In this document: one piece after another, positions 47,508-55,814 of the stretch
How the letters are laid out: each line of letters opens with the position of its first letter
Position numbering within the stretch: the stretch's first letter is position 1
Assembly (NCBI RefSeq): GCF_015708085.1
Contig: NZ_JADNYM010000021.1
Coordinates: forward strand, 30,524-94,523
Direction of reading: 5' to 3'
Length of the DNA: 64,000 nucleotides
From: Arthrobacter terrae
GTDB lineage: Bacteria > Actinomycetota > Actinomycetes > Actinomycetales > Micrococcaceae
Made by a program: the position numbers and the translations under genes
Notes under the pieces: generated by a model
The model's database searches: none
Told to the model about the DNA's origin: nothing
Seen by the model: only the letters and a program-made list of their open reading frames with translations

Positions 47508-48920
47508 TCACTTCACTTCAATCTTCGTCACCGAGCTGTCGTTACGCACGTTATCGGTGATCTTCTGCAGTCCGGAAGTCAGCGTAGCCACATCCGATTT
47601 TCCGTCCAGGAAGGTGTTCCACACGACCAGCTGATCCTTGTTTGTGCCGTACAGGTCAACGAATCCCCACGTGAAGATGTTTGATCCCGCAGCGTCGAGC
47701 AGCTTGGTCTGGGAGACCAGGGCCGTGGAGCCGAATCCGTCGGCCGGAACGGTGCCCTTAACGATGCTTGGCGCCAGTTTGGTCTTGGCGAAATTGGTCG
47801 CAGCGTCCTTGGACAGCATCGTGCGCAGCAGTTCCTTGCCGCCGGCAACGTTCTTGCCCTTGGACGGAACGATGAAGGGCTCGCCCGCAGCGCTGTGCAT
47901 GGCCTCGTACGGCATCTTTGGTGTTGAAGTGACCGTGAATTCCGGCGCACCCGTCATCTTGAAGCCGGCCTTGGTCTGGTCCTTCATCTCGTTTTCAATC
48001 CACGAACCGGAGGGGTAGAGCAGAGCTGCCTCGTCGTTGCTCCACTGTGCCTGTGCAGCGGTGAACTTGGTTCCCGAGCCACCCGGTTTAAAGTAGCCGG
48101 CCTTGACGGCCTTTTCCATCGCGCTGAAGACGCTTTGAATAGCCGGCTGGGACCAGCAGTTCTCCTTCAGGTTGTCCACGGCCAGCCGGACCTCGTCGCC
48201 GCCTTCCTTGATGGCCGAACCCAGAGCCAGGGTCTGGTAGTAGGTGGCCGCTTCCTTACCCCAAACGAAGAGGTACTTATCCTGGGCCTTTGCCTTTGCA
48301 CCGAGGTCAAGGGCCTCGTCCCAGGTCTTCGGAACCGTCCAGCCGTTATCCTCGAATAAGGAGGCGGAATACCACAGGGCGTAAATTGTCAGCGCATAGT
48401 TCACCGCCGCCAGCTTGCCGCCAAAGGTACCCGGCGCCTCTACTCCTGCATACAGGGTGTCTTTGATGACCGTGCCCTCGAGGTTCTTCGCTTCGAGGAC
48501 GGACTTCAGGTCCTCCAGCTGATCCAGGATCCCGCTGAAACCCATGGCACCTTCGCCCGAGTTGTCAATCAGGTCCGGCGGGTTACCTCCGACGAAGCGC
48601 GACTGAAGTTCCTGCGCGATGGCCGTCGATGGCGCGATTTTCGCGGTCGTCCCGGAATGGTTCTTCTCGAGCAGGTTGCCGGCAAACTCGACGTAGTCGA
48701 TGCCATAGCCGCCCTTGAAGATGACCGCGTCAATGGTCGAGTTGTCCGCCATACCGAACGGATTGGTATCGGAGACGGTGCCTGCGGCAGTGGTGGCCGT
48801 CGAGCCGGCTCCGCCGCCGGCGCAGGACGCGAGCGAACCGGCGACTGGAACCAGGACCGCGGCAGCCAGGACGCCACGTAGGAATCCGCGCCGTTGCAGA
48901 GTTTTCTTCTGGATATTCAT
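47508..48920 (-). CDS. ngcE: N-acetylglucosamine/chitobiose ABC transporter substrate-binding lipoprotein (NgcE-like)
   Basis: 470-residue lipoprotein with a twin-arginine signal: Arg10-Arg11 in QRRGFLRG, a hydrophobic core and lipobox LASC with Cys33. So it is probably folded before export by the Tat route, as reported for NgcE in Streptomyces. The body (NPFGMADNSTIDAVIFKGGY, LEKNHSGT, LYPSGSWIENEMKDQT) looks like the NgcE family. I chose ATG 48920, which has GGAAGG upstream, over ATG 48938. No ATPase is in the operon, so a shared MsiK-type protein is needed. Located next to an RpiR regulator and a GlcNAc-kinase-like gene. Confidence 0.85.
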   Translation of the reverse strand: MNIQKKTLQRRGFLRGVLAAAVLVPVAGSLASCAGGGAGSTATTAAGTVSDTNPFGMADNSTIDAVIFKGGYGIDYVEFAGNLLEKNHSGTTAKIAPSTAIAQELQSRFVGGNPPDLIDNSGEGAMGFSGILDQLEDLKSVLEAKNLEGTVIKDTLYAGVEAPGTFGGKLAAVNYALTIYALWYSASLFEDNGWTVPKTWDEALDLGAKAKAQDKYLFVWGKEAATYYQTLALGSAIKEGGDEVRLAVDNLKENCWSQPAIQSVFSAMEKAVKAGYFKPGGSGTKFTAAQAQWSNDEAALLYPSGSWIENEMKDQTKAGFKMTGAPEFTVTSTPKMPYEAMHSAAGEPFIVPSKGKNVAGGKELLRTMLSKDAATNFAKTKLAPSIVKGTVPADGFGSTALVSQTKLLDAAGSNIFTWGFVDLYGTNKDQLVVWNTFLDGKSDVATLTSGLQKITDNVRNDSSVTKIEVK

Positions 48921-49006
48921 GGTGTTAATGCCTTCCATTATTGGTACCGTACGAGTTAATGCGGTTGTAGTCTTGTTGGTCCTTTGCGGCCACGGACTGC
49001 CCCGGT

Positions 49007-49031
49007 GAGTTCATGCCCTAGGCGTGAACTC
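49007..49031. promoter_or_regulatory. Hairpin/inverted repeat GAGTTCATGCC-CTA-GGCGTGAACTC
   Basis: 11-bp arms (10 of 11 paired) with a 3-bp loop in the 173-bp gap between the RpiR gene (ends 49094) and the NgcE-like gene (starts 48920). On the plus strand it is followed by GTTTTTG, but both genes are read on the minus strand. So it may be the RpiR operator for the importer rather than a terminator. Confidence 0.5.
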
Positions 49032-49093
49032 TGATGTGGTTTTTGTACAGGTCCTCGCTGCTGGTCACTTCGGACAGATAGCTGCCCACGGCC

Positions 49094-50071
49094 TCAAACA
49101 TGGGTCCGTCCCTTTCCTTCCGAGGTGCCCGCATAGAGGTGATCGTTCCTGTCCGTCCTGGGACCGGTCCGGTTCGAACGACGGTGCGGGGATACCGCCA
49201 GTGCGGAGGATGCCAGCTTTGTCGTGGTCCGGGTAAAGTTCAGCTGCGCCACCAGCAGGTACAGCAGGTCAAGGACCAACAATTGGACGTGCTTTGCGGA
49301 GAGATCATCCGGTTGGAGAAACTGCTCGTGTACAGCGGTAATAATCTGCAGGTCAGCTGCTTCCGCAAGCGGGGATCCCGGATTATTGCTCAACGCGACG
49401 GTCATCGCACCGGCCCGCCGGGCCTGCTGCAGCATCGCGATGGTCTCTTCGGTGCGACCTGTATTCGAAATACCAATGGCAAGGCAAGTGCTGTCCTGAA
49501 TGGCCGCACTTGTCAGGCCGGCATGGACTTCCGACCAGTGGTGGGCATTGATGCCGATCCGGTACAGCCTGGACTGCATTTCTTTGGCCATCACGGCGCT
49601 TCCGCCGATGCCGTAGATATCCACATGCGTACTTAGCACTATGCGCCGCGCAATCTTGTTCATCAGCGCCATGTCCATCAGCGTCGCCGTTTCCCGCAGC
49701 GAGCGGGTATGGGCATTAACCAAGGTGCTCAGTACGTCCTCCGGCGCATCGTCGGGACCGAATGCCCTGCCGATGTCCACCTTCCACGACTCTCTGGCAT
49801 CGCTGCGGCCCGCGTCTGCGGCAATTGCGACCCGAAAGGGAACGTACCCCGGGTAACCCAGAAGCCTGCAAAAGCGTGTCACAGTGGCCGCAGACGTTCC
49901 GGTCTGCTCCGCCAGTTCCATGATGGAAAGTTGGATGGGTGCCTGCGGATGCTCCAGCAGATAGGCGGCAATTTTCGCCATGGCTCTCGGCATCTCGGGT
50001 AGTTTGGCCTGAATGCGGTTCACGACACCCACAGCCGTACCGGCCGTGGTCTGGGGCGTGAACATGGGCAT
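49094..50071 (-). CDS. MurR/RpiR-family transcriptional regulator
   Basis: 325-residue regulator with an N-terminal HTH_6 domain (IMELAEQTGTSAATVTRFCRLLGYPG) and a SIS sugar-phosphate domain (VDIYGIGGSAVMAKEMQ, AIGISNTGRTEETI). ATG 50071 is my choice; ATG 50065 and the longer 50137 are alternatives. A C-terminal tail of about 30 basic residues lies beyond the usual family end. Divergent from the kinase gene and upstream of the importer operon, it probably senses a phosphorylated amino sugar. Confidence 0.88.
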   Translation of the reverse strand: MPMFTPQTTAGTAVGVVNRIQAKLPEMPRAMAKIAAYLLEHPQAPIQLSIMELAEQTGTSAATVTRFCRLLGYPGYVPFRVAIAADAGRSDARESWKVDIGRAFGPDDAPEDVLSTLVNAHTRSLRETATLMDMALMNKIARRIVLSTHVDIYGIGGSAVMAKEMQSRLYRIGINAHHWSEVHAGLTSAAIQDSTCLAIGISNTGRTEETIAMLQQARRAGAMTVALSNNPGSPLAEAADLQIITAVHEQFLQPDDLSAKHVQLLVLDLLYLLVAQLNFTRTTTKLASSALAVSPHRRSNRTGPRTDRNDHLYAGTSEGKGRTHV

Positions 50072-50166
50072 AATGAAAATCCGTTTCTTGATTGGAGCCG
50101 TTCTTTGAAAACTATTCTTAGGCGCCGTGTGTGTCAAGTCACAATGTAGACACGAAAAGGGAAACG

Positions 50167-51153
50167 ATGCAGCAACTTGTCGCTTTTGATGCCGGCGGAA
50201 CTTCCACCAGGGCCGTCATTATGGACCGCACAGGGGCCTGCTTGGGCTACGGGCACGCGGGCAGTGGAAACCCGGTTTCCAGCGGAATTTTTGCCGTGCA
50301 GGCTTCGCTGCGGACCGCGCTCCAACGGGCTGCCCAGCAGCACGGCCAGAGTGGATCAGGCTACTCCTCCGCGATCATCGCGATGGCAGGCTCATCCGTC
50401 CAGACGTTCGGGAAAACGTTCGCCGACGGGCTTTCTGATCTGGGCCTGCAGGGGAGAGTAGTGATCGAATCTGATCTTTTAGCTACATTTTTTTCCGCTA
50501 CTTATCATGACCAGGGCTATGCCCTAGTAGCCGGAACCGGGGCAATAGCGGCCCGGATCAGAGCCGGTCAGCTCGACGCCGTCGCTGACGGAATGGGCTG
50601 GCTGCTCGGTGACGCCGGTTCCGGCTTCTGGATCGGCCATCAAGTGGTCCGCGCTGTCTGCGCCGCCCTGGATGGGCGCGGGCCGAAGACTTCGCTCTGT
50701 GTCCCGCTGCTGGCCGCGCTCGGCATCGACCCGGACCTACCCCCGCTCGTCCAGGGTCGTGCGGCGGCCGCACAACAGCTGATCGATGCGGTCTATGAGC
50801 TTGTCCCCGTAGAGCTTTCACAGTTCGCGCCGCTTGCCTTTGATGCCGTCAATGGTTCCGCTGACGGCGTTGCACAGGATATTCTGGCCCGCGCCGCCCG
50901 TGCCCTCTCCACCACCTTGAGCGCTGTCTTAGCACCTGCCGTGATTGGGCCACTCGTCTTTGGCGGAAGCATTCTGGCCCGGGGTTCGGCTCTGGCTGCC
51001 TACGTGGAAGAGGCGGCCGGCGGTAGTGCGATCCGCGTCGCCGACGGCGTCGTAGGCGCCGCCGTACTGGCCCTCAGACATGCCGGCACCACCATCGACG
51101 CTGAGATGTTTGCCCGCATCCGACGGACACTCGCCGACCTTCGGAGTGCTTGA
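50167..51153 (+). CDS. N-acetylglucosamine kinase-like BadF/BadG/BcrA family ATPase
   Basis: 328-residue ASKHA-fold kinase. The N-terminal phosphate-1 motif is FDAGGTSTRAVI; LVAGTGAIAARI is the phosphate-2 motif, followed by GMGWLLGDAGSGFWIG, the typical GlcNAc/glucosamine kinase segment, and PLVFGGSILARG near the C-terminus. It would phosphorylate the imported amino sugar. ATG 50167 follows AAAAGGGAAACG; the upstream ATG 50131 overlaps the divergent promoter region. Confidence 0.87.
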   Translation: MQQLVAFDAGGTSTRAVIMDRTGACLGYGHAGSGNPVSSGIFAVQASLRTALQRAAQQHGQSGSGYSSAIIAMAGSSVQTFGKTFADGLSDLGLQGRVVIESDLLATFFSATYHDQGYALVAGTGAIAARIRAGQLDAVADGMGWLLGDAGSGFWIGHQVVRAVCAALDGRGPKTSLCVPLLAALGIDPDLPPLVQGRAAAAQQLIDAVYELVPVELSQFAPLAFDAVNGSADGVAQDILARAARALSTTLSAVLAPAVIGPLVFGGSILARGSALAAYVEEAAGGSAIRVADGVVGAAVLALRHAGTTIDAEMFARIRRTLADLRSA

Positions 51154-51172
51154 GCCAGCTGACCGGTGATGC

Positions 51173-51529
51173 CTACGGTGTCCGGGGACCGCCGTCGCCG
51201 TTCCGGCGCTTGTCCTCGCGAAGCCTCTGGCTGCGTTCATTCTGTGCCAGACGCTCAGCGGACGTACGACTCACACCAGAGCCCTTTCCCAGGTGCTCGG
51301 CATTCTCCTTGAAGCTCATCGATAACATTGCAGCGACAACGAGACAAACGATGAAGGCCACGCCGAACGCAATGGCTCCCAGATCCCAGCGCGGCGTATG
51401 GGCCGTTCCGCCACTGGAGACGACGACCGTGACGGCCCCTGCGATAAGTCCCAGGATTGCGGCAAAACTTAGCGGTGCCTTCACCGAGATCCGCGGTTCC
51501 CCGGGTGTTCCTGGTGTTTTCTCCGCCAC
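51173..51529 (-). CDS. Small two-TM membrane protein of unknown function
   Basis: 118 residues with GTG 51529 as start, because AGGAGG lies 7 nt upstream; the frame is open to ATG 51583 but without such a site. Two TM helices (about residues 20-40 and 52-75) are followed by a charged C-terminal tail rich in Arg/Glu. I do not recognise the family. Its 3' end is 20 bp from the kinase stop, convergent. Confidence 0.7.
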   Translation of the reverse strand: MAEKTPGTPGEPRISVKAPLSFAAILGLIAGAVTVVVSSGGTAHTPRWDLGAIAFGVAFIVCLVVAAMLSMSFKENAEHLGKGSGVSRTSAERLAQNERSQRLREDKRRNGDGGPRTP

Positions 51530-51643
51530 GTCAAGTCCTCCTGGTGTACCGGCAGCGCCGGGATGGTCGTTAGTTAAACGCATGAAGTGCTACGTGAGAC
51601 GTGCTGCGCAGGTGGCGCGGCTCACGTGGTTCAACTCTAAGAA

Positions 51644-51662
51644 GTTCTACGCAGAGTAGAAC
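51644..51662. promoter_or_regulatory. Inverted repeat GTTCTAC-N5-GTAGAAC
   Basis: Perfect 7-bp arms with a 5-bp spacer, just past the stop of the 199-residue membrane gene and 115 bp upstream of the small two-TM gene. A longer pair, ACGTGAG (51592-51598) and CTCACGT (51620-51626), lies between. Could be an operator or an RNA hairpin; no adjacent T-run. Confidence 0.35.
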
Positions 51663-51672
51663 ACGTACCTCT

Positions 51673-52272
51673 TTAGTTTACGGCCTGCGCCGGCTTCGCG
51701 GCGTCGAAACGGATAGTCAGCGCCGCCAGCAGGAGCAGGGCCCCGGTGATGATGGCACCGCCCCCAACAACGCCTAGAAGTGCATGCGGCCCCAGTGCTG
51801 TGAAGAACGGCAGGACGGCAGCCGTACCTATCCCCACGACGCCGGCGGCGAGCCAGTCCCGCGCCAGCACGTGCCGACGGCGATACTTAATTCCCAGATA
51901 CACCTCACCGAGTCCGAACAGGAACAGCGCCGCCGCAGCATTGAAGCCAATGAACTCCAGCTTGGAATTAATGAGGAAACTGAGTCCATAGGCGGCCATG
52001 ATTCCGGCGGGCAGGGCAAGCGCAATGAAGGCCTTGTCAGTTTTGCGGAACTGCAGCTGCCGCAGCAGTATCACCTGCGCACAGGCAGCTGCAAGAAAGT
52101 ACAGCCCCGCTGCCACGCCCGTTCCAGCCTCGCTTGGTTTGGCCCAAAAAACCGTGACGGCGCCGAAAACCAGGCAAACAAGTGCGCGCAGCAGTACCGG
52201 TTTCCACAAGGAGACTGGCTGCGCGGGTGCGCCGGCGCCGGCCGGGACGACGGGTGCGGGATATTCAGTCAC
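51673..52272 (-). CDS. Six-TM membrane protein of unknown function
   Basis: 199 residues with about six hydrophobic helices after a Pro/Ala-rich start. General layout resembles HdeD/DUF308-type acid-stress membrane proteins but I cannot assign a family. ATG 52272 is the only reasonable start. Same strand as the small two-TM gene, 143 bp upstream. Confidence 0.72.
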   Translation of the reverse strand: MTEYPAPVVPAGAGAPAQPVSLWKPVLLRALVCLVFGAVTVFWAKPSEAGTGVAAGLYFLAAACAQVILLRQLQFRKTDKAFIALALPAGIMAAYGLSFLINSKLEFIGFNAAAALFLFGLGEVYLGIKYRRRHVLARDWLAAGVVGIGTAAVLPFFTALGPHALLGVVGGGAIITGALLLLAALTIRFDAAKPAQAVN

Positions 52273-52328
52273 TGTGCTAGTTTACCGGCCCCGGATCCCA
52301 ATCCGAATCGGGTTCAACGTGAGACCAG

Positions 52329-52376
52329 TTCAGCGCCTTGTTCAGCGCCTTGTTCAGCGCCTCGTTCAGCGCCGGC
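52329..52376. repeat. Intergenic 12-bp tandem repeat
   Basis: Four copies of TTCAGCGCCTTG (last two TTCAGCGCCTCG and TTCAGCGCCGGC) in the 218-bp gap between the MATE gene and the 199-residue membrane gene. I see no gene in this gap. Confidence 0.92.
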
Positions 52377-52490
52377 GTTGCAGAGAATCCGAAGGCGCGA
52401 CCGGGCGGCTCTGCGCACATAAGCACGTTCGTCGTCGGGCCTGAAGACCGACGGCGACAGGTGGGATCGGCGTGAAGCTACGGCCGACAT

Positions 52491-53813
52491 CTACGTTGCA
52501 CCGGCGCGCATCCAGCGGGTGCTCAGCGCCCGGAGCCCCAGGGTCACGGCCCGTGCGGCCATGTAGCCCAAGGCGAAAGCCGCCCACAACCAGCCCAGAC
52601 CTATCGGACCGGTTCCCGCTGCTGCTGAGACCCAGAACAGCAGCGGCAGGTAGACCAGCAGATTCGCCACACCGGCGAGCGCCAGGTAGCGCGCGTCCCC
52701 GGCGCCGATCAGCACTCCGTCCAGAACAAAGACCAGCCCGGCCAGCGGCTGACCGAGGGCGAGGACCACTAGAGCCGCGGAAAGAGCCGCATGAACCTGG
52801 CGGTCCGGGGTAAACAGCCAACCGGCCCACGGAGACAGCGCCAGCAGGAGTATCCCGGTTCCGGCGCCGAAAACCACCCCCCAGCGCACCATGGTGCCGG
52901 TCAGCATCCTGACCCGGAGCACATTTGCCGCGCCGAGCTCCTTGCCTACCAATGCCTGCGCTGCGATCGCCAGCGCGTCCAGCGCGAATGCCAAGAAGGT
53001 GAAGATAGTCATGGCCAGCTGGTGGGCTGCCAGATTCACCGCGCCCTGTGCCGTCGCCACCAATACGGTGGCCAGGATGGCAATCCGCAGGCTGAGCGTG
53101 CGCAGCATCAACCAACTTCCCACCCGCGAAACGGCCCGGATTCCGGCCCAGTCAGGAGCCAGCCCTACCCCGTGACGCCGGACTGCCCGGCCCACGATAA
53201 TGAGGTAGACGGCCGCCATGCCCCACTGCGCGATGCTGGTCCCCAATGCCGAGCCGGCCACGGAGAGACCCAGCCCGAACACCAGCAGCGCGTTCAAGGC
53301 AATGTTGACCATGAAGCCCACGCCTGCCACCAGCAGCGGCGTCCTGGTGTCCTGCAGGCCCCGAAGCACTCCCGTTGCGGCCAGGACCAGCAGCATGGCC
53401 GGCAGCCCCGGCATGGAGAACCGCAGATACTCGACGCCGAACCCGAGGACAGGACCGCTGGCTCCGAACGACCCCAGCGCCGGTGCGGCGAGGAGGTACC
53501 CGGCAATGGCAAGGCCGACGCCCAGCAACGCCGCCAGCCACAGCCCGTCCCGCCCGACGGCAAGCGCGTCAGCGAGCCGTCCGGCGCCGAGCAACCGGGC
53601 AACAGCCGGCGTCGTCGAATACGCCAGGAACACCAACAGGCCTACGGCTGTCTGCAGCAGAGTCGCCGCGAGGCCGACGCCGGCCAGCTGGTCCACACCA
53701 AGGTGCCCGACAATCGCCGAATCGGCAAGCAGAAACAGCGGTTCCGCAATCAGCGCGCCGAATGCGGGGACCGCCAGCTGCAGAATCTGTCGGCTGATGG
53801 ACGTTTGGGGCAC
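52491..53813 (-). CDS. MATE-family efflux transporter (DinF-like)
   Basis: 440-residue multidrug and toxin extrusion protein with 12 TM helices. The first helices (AVPAFGALIAEPLFLLADSAIVGHLG) and mid-protein TGVLRGLQDTRTPL are typical of the DinF branch. It exports cationic drugs or metabolites using a H+ or Na+ gradient. GTG 53813 is the likely start, without a strong ribosome-binding site. It is 43 bp downstream of dnaB on the same strand. Confidence 0.92.
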   Translation of the reverse strand: MPQTSISRQILQLAVPAFGALIAEPLFLLADSAIVGHLGVDQLAGVGLAATLLQTAVGLLVFLAYSTTPAVARLLGAGRLADALAVGRDGLWLAALLGVGLAIAGYLLAAPALGSFGASGPVLGFGVEYLRFSMPGLPAMLLVLAATGVLRGLQDTRTPLLVAGVGFMVNIALNALLVFGLGLSVAGSALGTSIAQWGMAAVYLIIVGRAVRRHGVGLAPDWAGIRAVSRVGSWLMLRTLSLRIAILATVLVATAQGAVNLAAHQLAMTIFTFLAFALDALAIAAQALVGKELGAANVLRVRMLTGTMVRWGVVFGAGTGILLLALSPWAGWLFTPDRQVHAALSAALVVLALGQPLAGLVFVLDGVLIGAGDARYLALAGVANLLVYLPLLFWVSAAAGTGPIGLGWLWAAFALGYMAARAVTLGLRALSTRWMRAGAT

Positions 53814-53856
53814 CGGACCATGCTAACGGGCAGGGCGCGGGATCCATCGCCGGACC

Positions 53857-55242
53857 CTAGAAGGAACCCGTGCCGGCAGAGTCAACGGCCATGTTGGAGA
53901 ATCGGGAATAGTGGCCCTGAAATCCGACAACTATTGTCTTGGTTGGACCGTTACGGTGTTTGGCCACGATGACGTCCGCTTCCCCGGCGCGGGGGGATTC
54001 CTTGTCATAGATGTCCTCGCGGTGCAGCAGGATCACCATGTCAGCATCCTGTTCAATGGAGCCCGACTCGCGAAGATCAGAAATCATCGGTTTCTTGTCG
54101 GTTCGTTGCTCCGAGCCACGGTTCAGCTGGGAAAGCGCGATAACAGGGACCTGCAGTTCCTTCGCGAGGAGCTTCAGCGCACGGGAGAATTCGGAGACCT
54201 CCTGCTGGCGCGACTCGACCTTCTTGCCGGATGACATCAGCTGCAGATAATCCAAAATCACCAGTTTCAAACCGTGCTGCTGCTTGAGCCGCCGGCACTT
54301 GGCCCGGATCTCCATCAAGGACATGTTCGGGCTGTCATCAATGAAAAGCGGTGCGTCGTTCATCCTGCCCATTGTGGTGGCGATCTTGGACCACTGATCG
54401 TCCTTAATGGTTCCTTTGCGCAGGTCCTGCAGGCTGATCGTGGCCTCGGCAGAGAGCAGGCGCATGGCGAGCTCATTGCGGCCCATTTCCAGCGAGAAGA
54501 CAACCGTCGGCAAATTGTGCTTAATCGCGGCCGAACGAGCCCAGTCCAAGGCGAAGGTGGATTTACCGACCGCCGGCCTGGCCGCGATGACTATCATCTG
54601 TCCGGGGTGCAGACCATTGGTGAGTTCGTCCAGTTCGTAGAATCCGGTGGGCACACCTGTCATGCCCTCACCGCGGTGCCCGGAAGCCTCAATTTCATCC
54701 ACGGTCGATTCCATCACGTCCTTGAGGGCGACGTAGTCTTCTGCGGTCCGGCGTTCGGCGACGGCGTATACCTCGGCCTGCGCAGCATTGACAATGTCCT
54801 CGACCTCGCCGTCGTTGGCATAACCAAGCTGGACAATCTTGGTGCCGGCCGTTACCAGGCGCCGGAGAACCGCTCGCTCGCCGACAATTTCCGCGTAGAA
54901 ACCCGCGTTTGCAGCGGTAGGGACGGACTGGATGAGCTGATGCAGGTAGGCAGGGCCGCCAATCCGACTGATTTCCCCGCGTTTGGTCAGCTCATCGGCG
55001 ACGGTGACGGCGTCCGCCGGCTCGCCCCGGCCGTAGAGGTCAAGAATGGCCTCGTAGATGCTTTCATGCGAGGGGCGGTAGAAATCATTGCCCCGCAGTA
55101 CTTCGACGACGTCTGCTATGGCGTCCTTGGACAGCATCATGCCGCCCAAAACACTCTGCTCGGCCACGAGATCCTGCGGTGGCGTCCGTGCGAAGTCCGG
55201 TTCGCGCAGGGTTCCCACCGAGTCCGTATTCGTTGCTGACAT
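53857..55242 (-). CDS. dnaB: Replicative DNA helicase
   Basis: 461-residue DnaB: N-terminal helical collar domain (residues 15-120, starting PPQDLVAEQSVLGGMMLSKD) and RecA-like motor with Walker A ARPAVGKST, Walker B-region LVILDYLQLM and motif 4 RESGSIEQDADMVILLHRED. Full family length with no intein, unlike many mycobacterial DnaBs. ATG 55242 follows AAAGGGG. It unwinds the fork as a hexamer. Separated from the rplI end by the three small rightward genes. A run of DnaA-box-like sites lies upstream. Confidence 0.97.
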   Translation of the reverse strand: MSATNTDSVGTLREPDFARTPPQDLVAEQSVLGGMMLSKDAIADVVEVLRGNDFYRPSHESIYEAILDLYGRGEPADAVTVADELTKRGEISRIGGPAYLHQLIQSVPTAANAGFYAEIVGERAVLRRLVTAGTKIVQLGYANDGEVEDIVNAAQAEVYAVAERRTAEDYVALKDVMESTVDEIEASGHRGEGMTGVPTGFYELDELTNGLHPGQMIVIAARPAVGKSTFALDWARSAAIKHNLPTVVFSLEMGRNELAMRLLSAEATISLQDLRKGTIKDDQWSKIATTMGRMNDAPLFIDDSPNMSLMEIRAKCRRLKQQHGLKLVILDYLQLMSSGKKVESRQQEVSEFSRALKLLAKELQVPVIALSQLNRGSEQRTDKKPMISDLRESGSIEQDADMVILLHREDIYDKESPRAGEADVIVAKHRNGPTKTIVVGFQGHYSRFSNMAVDSAGTGSF

Positions 55243-55814
55243 CGGTCATGCCCCTTTCGTGCCGCGCTGGTCTGTGGACCGTCAACCGGCACGCTGCCGA
55301 CCTGTACCGCGGATACCTCTTCCTACCATTGGGCACCGACACGGTGATGGTTGTGAAGGGGATCCTCAGCCACGGTAGACCCTCATTGCACGGGTGCCAA
55401 CCCGGCCGCACACCCGCCCTGTGGATAACTTGTGCATAGCGCGGCGTGTCTTGTGCACAGGCTGGGGAGAACCTTGTGGATATCAAGAAACTTTTCCCAC
55501 GATTACCTCTCTGACCTGCGGAAACACTACACACACCCTGTGGAGGAAAAGAAGTTTTTGGCAAACCTTCATCCACAGCTTTCATGTTGACAAGGCTTAA
55601 ATAGGCCGTTAGAGGGCCGCTTACAACAGGCCAAATATGCCTGCCGTGCAACGTTTCCTTACGGATCCGCACTGCTGCAGTTGTGCGTGCATGTCCGGTC
55701 AGGCATATTTACAAACGGGCAGACCCGTTACCCTGCCTTCCCGGGCCCGAACACCTGCGTGGTCATTTCGGCCGGACGGACCCGTCCCTGCCGAAGGTGG
55801 CATATGCTCAGGGC
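55243..55814. other. Intergenic region between dnaB and the L7/L12-domain gene, with DnaA-box-like cluster
   Basis: 572 bp between divergent genes, less GC-rich than its surroundings from about 55480 to 55610. No gene is visible. It carries a perfect TTATCCACA box (55420-55428, minus strand) and three one-mismatch boxes (listed separately). The region should also hold the promoters of dnaB and of the L7/L12-domain gene. Confidence 0.7.
55420..55577. promoter_or_regulatory. Cluster of DnaA-box-like sequences upstream of dnaB
   Basis: TGTGGATAA (55420-55428) is the exact complement of the consensus TTATCCACA. TTGTGCACA (55451-55459) is one change from TTGTCCACA. TGTGGATAT (55475-55483) and TCATCCACA (55569-55577) are one mismatch each from TTATCCACA or its complement. 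TGTGGAGGA (55539-55547) has two. All fall within 158 bp. Actinobacterial oriC usually lies by dnaA, so this is better read as a DnaA-responsive promoter or a titration site. Confidence 0.55.

Noticed and set aside
55243..55814. dnaB-upstream region as the replication origin
   Set aside because: dnaA, dnaN and rpmH are not here and the box number is low; regulatory or titration sites are more likely.
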